A stretch of 23,810 bases of DNA. Origin: a virus. The DNA lies in IMG/VR virus record IMGVR_UViG_3300035430_000331, positions 1 to 23,810 of that record. One strand, written 5' to 3'. Position numbers and translations under genes: made by a program. Under the pieces are notes generated by a model that was not told where the DNA came from, made no database searches, and worked only from the letters and a program-made list of their open reading frames with translations. The stretch's first letter is position 1, and every line of letters begins with the position of its first letter. Below, piece after piece: positions 1-9,767 of this stretch.

Positions 1-1131
1 ATATAAACCAACTGTTGTAATAAAAGTTCTTGGGTCTCTTACAAATGTTGATTCTGCAAAAGTACCATCGTTACCAGTTACGAATGTTGGATTGTTAGAG
101 AAGTTAAATTCTCTATTAGTTGCTCTTACAAAGTAGTGTGAAGTAGAAACATTTTCCGTTCTTCTTGCTTCAAAATCACCACCACCATTGATATAGTTGT
201 GTATTAAGAATTGATTTTGACCATCATAATCAAGACCTAGGTATCTTGTTGTTCCTCCAACTGAACCACTATCTATAGATGAACCAACTAAGGTTTCTAA
301 AGCTAGAGGGTTAAATACAAACATACCTTGGTCTGGATAAAAAAGTCCGAAACCTCTACCATTAGAATCAACAAGTGATTCTATTGTAGAAGCATTTTCA
401 GTTCCTAAATTTAGAGAACCAGAACCTATGTTAAATACTCTACCAGCTTTTCCAACTGTATCATCAAACTTCTTACCACTATCATCAATGAATGTATGAG
501 TACCATTTGAACCAGAAAGAGTTAATGACCAGTTACCTGGATCTAATTTTTCTTTATATCTAGCTCTTGAAACATTTACTACATAAACATCATCAGAAGC
601 ATGAGTACCAGCAGCCGAAGATGAGTAAAATAAGAATTGTGTTTGGTCTTGGTCTAGTAAGATTGAACGATACTGTGCATAAGTAGCTTTAGTAGCTAAT
701 GTTGAAGAATCGTCATTTGCTAATGATACAGAACCACTTGCCAATCTATGACCGTAAGCAACTGCATATTGTACTGCAGCTGATGTATCACTTGATGGGT
801 CGGCATTATACACATTCAAGTAATAGTCAGCGGTTGTTGCTGCTGCTTGTGTTGATGAGGTAAAGAATGAAGTTAAAGAACCTGTATCTCCACTCCATAA
901 ACCTGTTGTTACTACTTCTACTTTACCAGGTACTAAATCGCTCTCTAAAAATCTTCTGTAAATACCTGATTGAACTTGTGACCCTTGAGCTCCAAGTTTA
1001 TCACCACCGACTAAATATTCGTTAATGATAGATGCTAATTCTTGTGAATTTACATTACCATTACTACCGTTTAGATAGTTAGCTAGTTCTTCTGTTAAAT
1101 TGACACCTGCTTGTCCTATGATTTCTGCCAT
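1..1131 (-). CDS. Virion structural protein, 3' end cut by window edge
   Basis: The frame opens with ATG at 1131 and stays open for 377 codons to base 1, so the C-terminus lies outside the window. The protein starts MAEIIGQAGVNLTEELANYL and is rich in Ser, Thr and Gly. Conspicuous stretches are VVNVSRARYKEKLDPGNW in the middle and NPTFVTGNDGT, then DPRTFITTVGLY, at the visible end. From memory, such stretches occur in a structural protein family found next to baseplate genes in marine T4-like phages. I see no catalytic motif, signal peptide or membrane segment. It starts 13 bases after the stop of the preceding structural gene and is the last gene of the visible tail block. A virion role is inferred from position and resemblance. 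Whether it belongs to the baseplate, a fibre or another tail part cannot be said. Confidence 0.7.
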   Translation of the reverse strand, partial: MAEIIGQAGVNLTEELANYLNGSNGNVNSQELASIINEYLVGGDKLGAQGSQVQSGIYRRFLESDLVPGKVEVVTTGLWSGDTGSLTSFFTSSTQAAATTADYYLNVYNADPSSDTSAAVQYAVAYGHRLASGSVSLANDDSSTLATKATYAQYRSILLDQDQTQFLFYSSSAAGTHASDDVYVVNVSRARYKEKLDPGNWSLTLSGSNGTHTFIDDSGKKFDDTVGKAGRVFNIGSGSLNLGTENASTIESLVDSNGRGFGLFYPDQGMFVFNPLALETLVGSSIDSGSVGGTTRYLGLDYDGQNQFLIHNYINGGGDFEARRTENVSTSHYFVRATNREFNFSNNPTFVTGNDGTFAESTFVRDPRTFITTVGLY

Positions 1132-1144
1132 TGTATCTTACCTC

Positions 1145-1768
1145 TTAGGTCGGTTGAACATAAGTAACAGTAACTGGGATAGTTTGAGAACCACCTGTTT
1201 CGTTTCCGAATACTGTTATCGTTGTTCGTATTGTTTGTGAAATGTTTGGATTTGGAAGGAATGTGAAAGTTAAACCTCTTTCGATTGCAGCAGTTGAAGT
1301 AATTTCATCTCCTACTGTAATACCACCACTACCCGCAGCTGCACCAGAACCAACTAATGAACCAGCATTTTTATTTGCTAATACAACAGTATATCCTGAT
1401 TGTGTGTTTCCACTTGGGGAAGTTGTTGGTGAAAGAGTAACTTGACCTGAATTCTGTGTTACTGTAATATTTGGAATACCAAATTCTACTACAGGTATCT
1501 TAGTCGTTCCTTTCGGTAAAGTAACTAACTTAAATCTAAGTGTTTGTGTCTCGTCAGGTGAAGCCTCTGTTATTGGTATAGCTTTAATTGCCGAATCATA
1601 AAAGGCAGAACCTTTTGGATGAGCCGGCTCATAAAGAGTATAATCAATCTCATCATCACCGAGAGCGAATTTCGTGATGTTAAGACCTTCACCAGTTGAT
1701 AACTTTTCTCTACCTTTTTTGGTAAGAATAGCATCAACGATAATTTCTGAATTGTCTAAATATGCCAT
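1145..1768 (-). CDS. Conserved phage structural protein (MAYLDNSEIIVDAILT family)
   Basis: This 207-residue protein begins MAYLDNSEIIVDAILTKKGR and continues with FALGDDEIDYTLY at about residues 34-46. I recognise this N-terminal signature from an uncharacterised protein found near tail genes in marine T4-like phages. The remainder is beta-rich and low in charge, with Gly/Ser/Ala-rich stretches around residues 130-155 and a Thr/Val-rich C-terminus (TIPVTVTYV). No cysteine, signal peptide or membrane helix is visible. The gene lies between the 1761-residue tail protein, 60 bases upstream, and the last partial structural gene, 13 bases downstream. The upstream gap has no Shine-Dalgarno sequence but holds an AT-rich element (TATATTTATA-like) that recurs before other structural genes. 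The role is inferred as a virion or baseplate-associated component. The start is the first ATG of the frame. Confidence 0.75.
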   Translation of the reverse strand: MAYLDNSEIIVDAILTKKGREKLSTGEGLNITKFALGDDEIDYTLYEPAHPKGSAFYDSAIKAIPITEASPDETQTLRFKLVTLPKGTTKIPVVEFGIPNITVTQNSGQVTLSPTTSPSGNTQSGYTVVLANKNAGSLVGSGAAAGSGGITVGDEITSTAAIERGLTFTFLPNPNISQTIRTTITVFGNETGGSQTIPVTVTYVQPT

Positions 1769-1787
1769 GTTTGTTTCCTATTTTACT

Positions 1788-1805
1788 ATAATAAATATAA
1801 ATATG
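1788..1805 (-). promoter_or_regulatory. Third TATATTTATA-like element
   Basis: The coding strand reads CATATTTATATTTATTATA here, in the 60-base gap before the ATG at 1768. It contains the core of the elements at 13880-13889 and 16311-16320, in the same orientation and about 20-27 bases before the start codon. The rest of the gap is AT-rich with no convincing hairpin or Shine-Dalgarno sequence. Confidence 0.3.
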
Positions 1806-1828
1806 TTAAATTTTAAAAAATAAACCTA

Positions 1829-4800
1829 TCAATCAACTTCAAGAATTGGTTCGCCCGATCCTCTACCAGTATCTGATACTCTTAAAGTATTAGGGTTAGT
1901 TGTAAATGATTCAACCGGAGAAGAACCATCAATGGTTGTACTTGCTCTTTGTTTAGAACCTTCACTAAATGAATTTTGAAATCCTGTTGTTCTATCACCT
2001 ACATATCTGAAGTGTGATGGAAAGTATCCATCTAGTTTTGTAACTGCAACAATATTACCACCAACTGTTAAGTCTGGTGATTCATTTCCATCACTACCTG
2101 TAAATGGTAGTATACTTACCTTTTCTCTTGTTTTTGTGACTGATATATTTTCTGTTCCAAGACTTGGGTCTGTAGAACTTATATTCTGTGGTATGTTTTG
2201 TGTAAATTGTTCTGTTATTTGAAATACTTTTACTCTATCTTGAACCAAGTTATTATTTTTATCATATCTTGTTCTAATAGCAACACCATCTTTTGCAAAT
2301 AAACCAAAACCTATTTGTGATGGAGATTCAGAACCCATACCTGCTTGTATTTGAGAGTCAGACTCAAACTCCGATGAAATAGTTCCTTCTATTTTTGCAT
2401 CAACTGAAATTGATATACCACCCATATCAGAACCAGAGTTGGTTGTGATTTCACCACTTAGTATAGTATTATCTTCTGTACTAATTGTAGTATCATAATT
2501 ATTTACATCAGATGTTATAATTATTAGTTCTTCGGTGTCTATTGATGTATCGTATGTATCATATGAAGATTCTAAATTAATTTCAGTATCTACATCTAAT
2601 GTTGTTTGATAATCCAATTTTTCAGATACAAGAGTTATATCTTCATCAACAACTATAGTTGTATCATAATTATTCACATCAGATGAAACAATAACATCTT
2701 CATTTACGTCTATTACCGATTCGTAGTTATTTAAAGAACCAGTTGGTTTAGACCACTTAACTTTACTTCTTTCTAAAAAATGTGGTTCAATTAATAAACC
2801 TTTAGAAACTTTTGCTCTTGCAGGTACTAATGATTCAAGTGTGGTAAAAATAGTTTTATCTATATATCTTACCAACTGAATATATTCATATAAGTTTAAA
2901 TTAAATCTATCAAAGTAGTAATTTCTTAATGTCTTTAAATCTTTATATTCATCTTCATATCTATCAGTTGGATTACCAATATAATCATCTATGTTAAAGT
3001 TACCAAGTGATTTTAAAATGTCCATGTTTATTTCTTTCACAGGTGAGAAAAATAAACCCAACTTATCACTATCTATTGGAGATTGGTCAAATGATTTTTT
3101 GGTAGACCTTGATTTATAACTTAAATCACTTATCTTAACTTGTTCTTCAAATCTAACTTTTTGGCCAAATGTAATACCAATCGATGGAACATTTGCCACA
3201 ACAGTTCTATCATAAGCAGTGTAGTTGTAAGGATAACTTGCTTCTGTTGGAAAGTTAGATGCAGTTGCATAAGATTCACCATAGTTATTTCTTACCGAAA
3301 CATTCAATACTGAACCTGATGGAATACCACTTGAAGATTCAACTGATAAGTTTCTTGGGTATTCAAAATCTAAACGGAAAAGTAAATCTTCGGTAGATGC
3401 AGTATAAGAATTACCATCTATTGCATCTGGCATTAAAGTATGATTTTCTATACTCTGTTCATTAAGAGCAACTCTCCATAATCTAAACTCATCCATACTT
3501 CCCGATAAACCACCACCAACTTTTAACTCACTACCACTTTCCCAATTCGAAGTTGTTAGTGTTATAGATGCAGAAGCTTCATTTCTTATTCTACCTTGAA
3601 AACCTTCTTTTGCATAAAGTTCTATTACTTCATTACTACCTGAGAAATCTCTATTAATTACTACTTGTGTATATTCTTCATTAAAGAATGGGAATGTTGA
3701 GGATGATACTACTTCTAAATCGGAACTCGATGATATAGACATTTGTAGATATGCCAACGAACCAGTTGTTTTAATTATATCTACCGACCAATTTCCTTCA
3801 TTTTCAAAAATAGTTTGGTCTTCTTTAATATTGGTTTGTAATCTAGCTTCAATTGAGTTCGGATAATCAGAATAAGAACCACTTGTATAAACTTTCCATG
3901 GGACTATTATTTCCGCATTTGTATCAAAGTTAAGTGCGGCAGTTCTATCATCAAAAGTAGTTTTTGTTGTTGTGCTTCTTGTTGGTTCATTAGGACCACC
4001 AAACTCTACAATACTCAATAGTGAACTTGGAATACCATAACAAGACATTGCAGCATGTAATGCTCTCTTAGTTCCTTTGTGTTTGAGTAAGTAAGGTAAG
4101 TTATTAAGTATTCTTCTCCATATCTCTTGTTGTCTTTGCTCACCTGTCATAGTGGCCGTTGAATTACCATCTTTGTCTTTACCGAATGCATAATCCCATA
4201 ACATTGCCGATGTTACTGATGAATTGGCTTCCCAACCAAATGATTCCAACATATGATAAACTAAGTCGTTAGCTATACCAATATCTTTCTTATGTTCAAG
4301 ATTTTTCATGTTATACACACTATTTGTGTATTGCCATAAAATATCAAAATGTTGACCAATCATTGAGAAGAATAATACAAACTCTTGGCCATTTTGATTA
4401 TTCTTTACATGAAGTGGAATGTTATTTACAAGAGAGTCAAAGTTGTTTCTATCATATTCTCTTGCCGATACAGATGCAGTAACATAATACCAATCTTGAC
4501 CAGCACTTGTTGAAGAAGCAACCGGTGTTAAACCGGTCTTTGGATAGGCAAGAGAACCAGTTGTATCATACAAATATTTTTCAAAAGAATCAAATCCGCC
4601 CTTAAGAGTATTTATTTTTCCTTGAACTCTATTGGCTTCATTAACTACATCTACAGAACCTGTCCATTCTGTACCTGTTTGTAGATTAGATAAATCTGAT
4701 TCATACGATTCGAGTAATCTAAGTTTATACCAAAAATTATTTACTCTTTCTTCTGCAGAAGAATATTTTACAAAATCATTCCAATTATAATCTTCAGTTG

Positions 4801-7114
4801 AACCAGAACCAGTTACGTAATGAATACCTAATTCATCAGTTGTAAATTCACTTGAACTTAGATATGTTGATATAAGTTGATTAGATGTTGATGAACCACT
4901 TGCAATGAGTGTATCAATCATCTCATACCCTATCGGGTCAACCACATCTATATTAAAGTTTGGCTGTAATGGAGTACAAACTTTTACTACCTCATCAACT
5001 ATCTCTACTTCATCAATTACAGGTATGGATTGTAATTTAGAAATCCAAACTTGTTTTTCTGTAGTAATATCAGTTGGAAGTGGTTCGTAAAGTTTAAGTA
5101 CTAAACTATCATCATCAAAAGTTAAATTATCAGTTGCCCATGTAGAAATAATTCTATTCTTACCATCTCCTAAGTGAAGTTGGTGAGTAAGAAATTTTTG
5201 TGATTCTAATTCTATTACCGATGTGTCAAATTCTCTTTGAAAAGCTTCTCTAAGGTCTTTTACTACATCTTCTCTTTTTATTCTAAGACCTCTATCGAAT
5301 ATAATACCTATTTCTTCTACTCTACCGTCTGCTATATCATCAGCTTCAGTATTATAAGGAACTAAAAATAATTTAAGTTCAATCTTGTCTTGTATATCTT
5401 CAACTATAACTTTACCAACACTTAATACATCTTTTATATTAAGTGGAATTTTACCGTTTGGAGAAGCCTTTGGAACTAATAAGTTTCTTGAGGTTATTTT
5501 CTGTGAATAAATCTCAACATAGTTTGTATTAATAGATTGTAATACAATATCAAAAGGAATATTTAAACCAGCAAAATCTTCCCCTTGTATATTAGCAGGA
5601 TAATCTATTCGTTGAATATCAGGACCTGGTATAAATCTGTTTTCTACTACATTTATATTAAGACTTACTACTTCACCACTACCTGCGGACTTTGAGTAAG
5701 GCCTAAATCTAACTATATATTGGCCAAACCCATTTTGAAAATCTTCCTTTTTTAAAAGTAGTGGAGATTTAGTAGGAATAGTTCTAACAATATTACCAAT
5801 AGAGTATTCAATCTCTTCTGTATTCTTAGTTGAAAAATCAATTCTTAAATCTCTTCCTTGTGTGAGATTATATTCAATATTGGTTTCTCTTAGTTGAATT
5901 ACAGGTTGATTTGGTGGAGGTGTTTTAGCCGCCTTCGTTAAAACTACAAGTATATTTAAATCATTTTCACCTATCTCTTCTTGAGTTTCAAATATATTTG
6001 ATTCTCTTTTTTTATTACCATTATTAATTGTAATATTTAAATCATACTCAGAATAACTAATATTAAAAGGATTATAAAATTGTATGTAATTTCCTTGGGT
6101 TTCTGAAATTTCTATTTCAAATGTTTGTTGTTCTAATCCTACTAATCCTTCTTTTCCATTACTTAATTTAAATCCAACTAATTCATCAACTACGTCACCA
6201 GATATAATAACTTTTCTTTTTGTTGGTGGTAATGGTGCTTTTTTAACTACATCAACTTGGAATGTTAGTATACTTCCAATTAATTCTTCTATTAATGGAA
6301 CAACGATACTACCATTAGTTGCACTCTGCTCACCGTCTTGTGAAATAAGTTTGAATTTTTTTATTTCAAACTCATTTGATTTATCAGTTGTAAAAACTCG
6401 TAATTCTTCTAACTGATTTGTTGGTGGTGGTGGGGTTGTACCAATTGGGTCACCTGGTTCAAAATCTTCTTCTATAGAACTTATATCATAATCAACTTTA
6501 AGTTGTTGTCCACTTGGAATAGATACCGGTTCACTATCTCCTATTTGATAAAATAAAGGGTATCCTTCTGGATAATTTGCCTCAAATATAAATCCACTAT
6601 CTATTGTTTTTTCTGGTGGTATTTCTTCTAATGTAAAATCTAATCTACAAAAGTTATTTTTATCTCTATCTAAAATACCATCTTGAACTGGTGTTATATA
6701 CTGGTCTTGAACAAATGTTCCATCTTCTTGTTGTTTTTCTACACTTATATCATAGTAAGTAAATATTAAATCTGTATCAGTTTTCTTTTCATTTAACTTT
6801 TCAATCGCAGTTACACGATATACATCATTTGATATCGTACCTTCCTTAACAACAGTAAATACTCTTGGTGTTAAAAGTTGTTTAAGTGTATAAAATATAT
6901 CATTAGGTGCAGTTCCTATATCTTTATCTTTTGTTTCGGAATCTACATCTCCTTTTAATTTTATTACACCACCTGATATAGTAGTTTTAAAACTAATTAA
7001 AACACCATCTTCATCAATATTTACAGGTGGTACAGTTAGGCCTAATTTATTTAAAGGGTTATCGGAGTTGCCGTTTTCACCATTGTTGAACTCATCTTCT
7101 GGATTTTCTTCCAT
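1829..7114 (-). CDS. Giant baseplate/tail protein with LamG-like domain and 19-aa repeats
   Basis: At 1761 residues this is the largest gene in the window. About residues 1-650 are beta-rich with proline linkers (GTTPPPPTNQ, KTPPPNQP), suggesting several Ig-like domains. Residues about 1000-1038 hold NLPYLLKHKGTKRALHAAM followed by CYGIPSS, a signature I associate with large tail/baseplate proteins resembling phage tail protein I. Residues about 1060-1255 look like a LamG/concanavalin jellyroll (IIVPWKVYTSGSY, SGSMDEFRLWRVAL, LLFRLDFEYP). Residues about 1340-1460 contain DDYIGNPTDRYEDEY and LVPARAKVSKGLLIEPHFL, a conserved block after the LamG region in this class. Five 19-residue repeats follow at 1464-1558, then a Ser/Thr-rich tail. 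The start ATG shares its first A with the upstream TAA stop. A baseplate or distal-tail location is inferred; an equivalent to T4 gp7 or gp10 is possible but unproven. Confidence 0.8.
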   Translation of the reverse strand: MEENPEDEFNNGENGNSDNPLNKLGLTVPPVNIDEDGVLISFKTTISGGVIKLKGDVDSETKDKDIGTAPNDIFYTLKQLLTPRVFTVVKEGTISNDVYRVTAIEKLNEKKTDTDLIFTYYDISVEKQQEDGTFVQDQYITPVQDGILDRDKNNFCRLDFTLEEIPPEKTIDSGFIFEANYPEGYPLFYQIGDSEPVSIPSGQQLKVDYDISSIEEDFEPGDPIGTTPPPPTNQLEELRVFTTDKSNEFEIKKFKLISQDGEQSATNGSIVVPLIEELIGSILTFQVDVVKKAPLPPTKRKVIISGDVVDELVGFKLSNGKEGLVGLEQQTFEIEISETQGNYIQFYNPFNISYSEYDLNITINNGNKKRESNIFETQEEIGENDLNILVVLTKAAKTPPPNQPVIQLRETNIEYNLTQGRDLRIDFSTKNTEEIEYSIGNIVRTIPTKSPLLLKKEDFQNGFGQYIVRFRPYSKSAGSGEVVSLNINVVENRFIPGPDIQRIDYPANIQGEDFAGLNIPFDIVLQSINTNYVEIYSQKITSRNLLVPKASPNGKIPLNIKDVLSVGKVIVEDIQDKIELKLFLVPYNTEADDIADGRVEEIGIIFDRGLRIKREDVVKDLREAFQREFDTSVIELESQKFLTHQLHLGDGKNRIISTWATDNLTFDDDSLVLKLYEPLPTDITTEKQVWISKLQSIPVIDEVEIVDEVVKVCTPLQPNFNIDVVDPIGYEMIDTLIASGSSTSNQLISTYLSSSEFTTDELGIHYVTGSGSTEDYNWNDFVKYSSAEERVNNFWYKLRLLESYESDLSNLQTGTEWTGSVDVVNEANRVQGKINTLKGGFDSFEKYLYDTTGSLAYPKTGLTPVASSTSAGQDWYYVTASVSAREYDRNNFDSLVNNIPLHVKNNQNGQEFVLFFSMIGQHFDILWQYTNSVYNMKNLEHKKDIGIANDLVYHMLESFGWEANSSVTSAMLWDYAFGKDKDGNSTATMTGEQRQQEIWRRILNNLPYLLKHKGTKRALHAAMSCYGIPSSLLSIVEFGGPNEPTRSTTTKTTFDDRTAALNFDTNAEIIVPWKVYTSGSYSDYPNSIEARLQTNIKEDQTIFENEGNWSVDIIKTTGSLAYLQMSISSSSDLEVVSSSTFPFFNEEYTQVVINRDFSGSNEVIELYAKEGFQGRIRNEASASITLTTSNWESGSELKVGGGLSGSMDEFRLWRVALNEQSIENHTLMPDAIDGNSYTASTEDLLFRLDFEYPRNLSVESSSGIPSGSVLNVSVRNNYGESYATASNFPTEASYPYNYTAYDRTVVANVPSIGITFGQKVRFEEQVKISDLSYKSRSTKKSFDQSPIDSDKLGLFFSPVKEINMDILKSLGNFNIDDYIGNPTDRYEDEYKDLKTLRNYYFDRFNLNLYEYIQLVRYIDKTIFTTLESLVPARAKVSKGLLIEPHFLERSKVKWSKPTGSLNNYESVIDVNEDVIVSSDVNNYDTTIVVDEDITLVSEKLDYQTTLDVDTEINLESSYDTYDTSIDTEELIIITSDVNNYDTTISTEDNTILSGEITTNSGSDMGGISISVDAKIEGTISSEFESDSQIQAGMGSESPSQIGFGLFAKDGVAIRTRYDKNNNLVQDRVKVFQITEQFTQNIPQNISSTDPSLGTENISVTKTREKVSILPFTGSDGNESPDLTVGGNIVAVTKLDGYFPSHFRYVGDRTTGFQNSFSEGSKQRASTTIDGSSPVESFTTNPNTLRVSDTGRGSGEPILEVD
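2441..2725 (-). repeat. Five tandem 57-bp (19-aa) coding repeats
   Basis: Residues 1464-1558 of the giant tail protein divide exactly into five units of 19 residues, each opening with Y-[EDQ]-[ST]-[VTS]-[IL]. The units begin YESVIDV, YDTTIVV, YQTTLDV, YDTSIDT and YDTTIST. The second half of most units is acidic then hydrophobic (for example EDVIVSSDVNN, EEIIITSDVNN-like). Units 1 and 4 share the ending SDVNN. The DNA copies have diverged, so the period is clearest in the protein. The pattern alternates hydrophobic and polar residues, as in a beta-strand repeat or short beta-helix. There is no gap or stop between units. Confidence 0.85.
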
Positions 7115-8601
7115 TAGTCAACTCCTCCTGCATTTCCAGCTGGGTCAGTTGGACTTCCACTTGTACCCTGTTCTGTATTAGTATTTTCAGTTTCTTCGTT
7201 ATTACCCTTTGTTTTTAAGGTATTTTCAATAACAACATCTTCTGTTAAAGTTATTTCCCAACCTGGATAAATAAACGTACCTATAACTTCTTCATTCTTA
7301 TTTTTTATAATACTATTTGACTCATAAATTAATGGTAAACCACCCGGTGAATAAACCCTTAGTTTTTTAGTTTCACCTTCATTAAGTTCTACAGTAAAAG
7401 ACTGTGTTCCATCTTCTAATAATGCAGCTTTACCTGGTATTTGATAATTTAATAAACCTACTACTTCTAAATTATTTTTGAGTTTTACTGAAATAGTTTT
7501 GGAAGTTTCTTCTGTTGTCGTACTTTCATTAGTATCTTTTTTATCAATATCTTCAGAAGATTCATCTTCTTTATACTTACAAGAACCATCATCAATAGTT
7601 GCATCAGGATTAAAGTTTAATGAGTTAGGGTCAGTACAACCACTTATCTCACCTGCTTTATATTTTAATTCAGCAGATACAAACTCTTTGTTTTTATCTT
7701 GTAATGTTTTTAAAAGAGTTTGTACTCTATCAAATGTTTCAATTTCATCTTTGGTAAGAATACTTCTTTCATTAATATCTCTTTTAGGAAGATATTTATT
7801 TATCACTTCAATTAATTTAGTTCTACTTACTTCTTTTAATATTGATGAAGATAATTCAACATCTTGTGGTTCATTATAAAAATAATTCTTTAAACTTTTT
7901 TTCCAATCTTCTTCAATTCTTCTTACAAAGTCTTGAAAATCATTAATACCAAATTCTCTCTTCAAGAGATTGATATAGTTTTGACCACTTGTCACTTTAC
8001 CCTTAGAAGATATAAAATTTCTAAGAACATTTTCAACTTTTACTTTTTCTATAAATTGGTCTACAAAGTATATAGCATCATCTCTGAACTGACCATCTCT
8101 GGTAAATACCGAATATCTTTTTTCTAAATCTTTATTTATATCCCCACGTGGATTTAGGGGAAGAACTCTTATCTCTGTTCTTGATGGTGATATTTCTTGT
8201 ATCCATAATTGATTTTGTGCACTGTTTTCTTTACCAATTCTTCTATTGACTATAGTTGTACTTGTTTTAAATACACCGTTTGAATAACCAGCTTCTTTAA
8301 TTAGTCTTTCTATATCAACTATAAACTCTTGAGCATCACCTTTTCTTGTTTCTTTATTATCTGACGTTAAGAAATACTTTCTACTACTCTCATCATTTAC
8401 GGATATATAACGAACTAATGATTGACTATCACCTTGAGGTAGTTGATTATCATTTGAATCATAAAGTATAAACTCAATATGGTCATCTACACCCAATCCA
8501 AAGTTAGTTTTTTGTGTACCACTTTCAAATACTTTCCTATCATCTTCTTTGACAAGATATCCTTTACGATTTTCTATGGTTTTATAATTAGTTAATGCCA
8601 T
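7114..8601 (-). CDS. Tail/baseplate structural protein with a GCTDP motif
   Basis: This 495-residue protein has three visible parts. Residues 1-190 are globular (NFGLGVDDHIEFILYDSND and WIQEISPSRTEIRVLPLNPR). Residues about 190-320 are helical and charged. At 321-341 lies the GCTDPNSLNF motif ending in DDGSC, with two cysteines (C322 and C341). This acidic cysteine-bounded motif is frequent in Bacteroidota secreted proteins and some marine phage proteins, where it is thought to bind calcium. An acidic linker leads to a small beta domain at about 365-470, and the C-terminus is low-complexity (about 470-495, rich in Asn, Thr, Gly). The stop overlaps the next ATG by one base. The ATG at 8601 follows an AT-rich gap with no Shine-Dalgarno sequence. 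I do not recognise a named family; the tail role is inferred from the block. Confidence 0.75.
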   Translation of the reverse strand: MALTNYKTIENRKGYLVKEDDRKVFESGTQKTNFGLGVDDHIEFILYDSNDNQLPQGDSQSLVRYISVNDESSRKYFLTSDNKETRKGDAQEFIVDIERLIKEAGYSNGVFKTSTTIVNRRIGKENSAQNQLWIQEISPSRTEIRVLPLNPRGDINKDLEKRYSVFTRDGQFRDDAIYFVDQFIEKVKVENVLRNFISSKGKVTSGQNYINLLKREFGINDFQDFVRRIEEDWKKSLKNYFYNEPQDVELSSSILKEVSRTKLIEVINKYLPKRDINERSILTKDEIETFDRVQTLLKTLQDKNKEFVSAELKYKAGEISGCTDPNSLNFNPDATIDDGSCKYKEDESSEDIDKKDTNESTTTEETSKTISVKLKNNLEVVGLLNYQIPGKAALLEDGTQSFTVELNEGETKKLRVYSPGGLPLIYESNSIIKNKNEEVIGTFIYPGWEITLTEDVVIENTLKTKGNNEETENTNTEQGTSGSPTDPAGNAGGVD

Positions 8602-8618
8602 GTTTATAAATATCCGTA

Positions 8619-9767
8619 TTAACTATAATCTCTTCTAATTGCCATTTTGAATTTCTTAACTTTATTATCAGTTAAGTTTCTTACTTCAAAATCTCCTTGA
8701 TGTCTTGTAACCTTACCACCCTTTCTACCAATACCATATGGACTACTGAATAATGTAGGAGATTGTGGTACTACTTGACTTACCAATTCTGTTCTTGGTG
8801 GTATTGTAAATTTTCTAAGTTTTCTATTAGTATATTTACTATCGAAATCTTCTCCTATAACAAACACCTCAATTGGTTGTTTGTATTTTTCATAATCAGG
8901 ACCTCTATCAGAGTTTAGCCAATTTTCAAAGAATTGCATTTCTTTTGGTTCATCAGTATCATTTTTAATACGAATTATATTAGGTGCATCTATCTGATTT
9001 ACTCTACCATTTGCCTTACCATTATCTCTTTGGTCTGCATAAAATCTTGAAGATTTTATGAAGTCATCATTACCACCTACTTCATCACCATCAAACTTAA
9101 CATACACTTCAGTTTCATCTATTTGAATATATCCACCCAACCCATCTACTTCTTCACCCGTAGAACCGGCACCTGAAGCTAGTGTTGCTTGTAAAGTTGC
9201 AATCATTTCTTCTTTACCTTTTAGTTCGGCAATCTTACCTTCTAATAATGCTTTTAATCTAGCAATCTCTGCTTTTAATTCAGCGTTTTCAACTGTAAGG
9301 TTGTTCTTATCATCTAAAGTTGTAGTTAGTTGGTTTGTGATACTTTGTAGTGAATTTCTAAGTTGTTCTATTAAAATATTAAGAGCATCAATCTGTCCTT
9401 GTAAAGTTTGATTAGTAGAAGTAAGAGAACTAATCTGTCCTTGTAAATCTATATTGATTTGTTGAACTCTTGCTAACTCGTCTAAGGTACTATCAAACTC
9501 TGTGTTTAAATTATCAAATGTTGTTTTAAGAACTGTTTCTGGTTCTGGTTCACCAAATGTTTTAAGTAATTCAGTTACTTCGGTTGAAGTAGATGATTTC
9601 GAAACTTGTTCTTCATTATACTTTGGTTTTTCTAAGTAAGAAGATATAACTCCATCACTCTCTCCCTTTGTAGAGAACCTATGTGTTCCATCTTCATTTT
9701 GAGATGTAATAGCTTTAGAACCACTTTTGATTAGTTCAGAAATAAAAAATTCGTTATCTAATCCCAT
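8619..9767 (-). CDS. Tail structural protein with central coiled coil
   Basis: This 382-residue protein has an N-terminal segment rich in polar residues (1-80). A long coiled coil spans about residues 82-197, with regular hydrophobic spacing and repeated LQGQI elements. A short Gly/Ser linker (SGAGSTGEEVDGLGG) follows, then a beta-rich C-terminal domain from about 212 (YIQIDETEVYVKFDGDEVGG). The C-terminus is basic (KKFKMAIRRDYS). The architecture suggests an oligomeric fibre- or connector-like virion component, with the coiled coil setting the oligomer. No enzyme motif is visible. Its ATG overlaps the preceding TAA by one base at 9767, so it is probably translationally coupled to the DNRLRE-like gene. 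It ends 17 bases before the next gene. No named family is recognised. Confidence 0.72.
   Translation of the reverse strand: MGLDNEFFISELIKSGSKAITSQNEDGTHRFSTKGESDGVISSYLEKPKYNEEQVSKSSTSTEVTELLKTFGEPEPETVLKTTFDNLNTEFDSTLDELARVQQINIDLQGQISSLTSTNQTLQGQIDALNILIEQLRNSLQSITNQLTTTLDDKNNLTVENAELKAEIARLKALLEGKIAELKGKEEMIATLQATLASGAGSTGEEVDGLGGYIQIDETEVYVKFDGDEVGGNDDFIKSSRFYADQRDNGKANGRVNQIDAPNIIRIKNDTDEPKEMQFFENWLNSDRGPDYEKYKQPIEVFVIGEDFDSKYTNRKLRKFTIPPRTELVSQVVPQSPTLFSSPYGIGRKGGKVTRHQGDFEVRNLTDNKVKKFKMAIRRDYS

Noticed and set aside
1-1131. Tail sheath protein
   Set aside because: It lies at the end of the baseplate gene series and the visible sequence does not contain blocks I associate with gp18; a generic structural call is safer.
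1769-1828. Terminator after the giant tail gene
   Set aside because: The AT-rich gap has only a weak short inverted repeat without a GC-containing stem; it is not convincing.
2441-2725. CRISPR array or DNA-level tandem repeat
   Set aside because: The period is in coding sequence, DNA copies have diverged and there are no unique spacers; it is a protein repeat.
7478-8127. Plus-strand open frames, including those at 7478-7879 and 7933-8127
   Set aside because: They lie antisense inside a well-supported minus-strand structural gene, have biased composition expected from the opposite strand, and show no recognisable motif. The same holds for the other plus-strand frames in the window.
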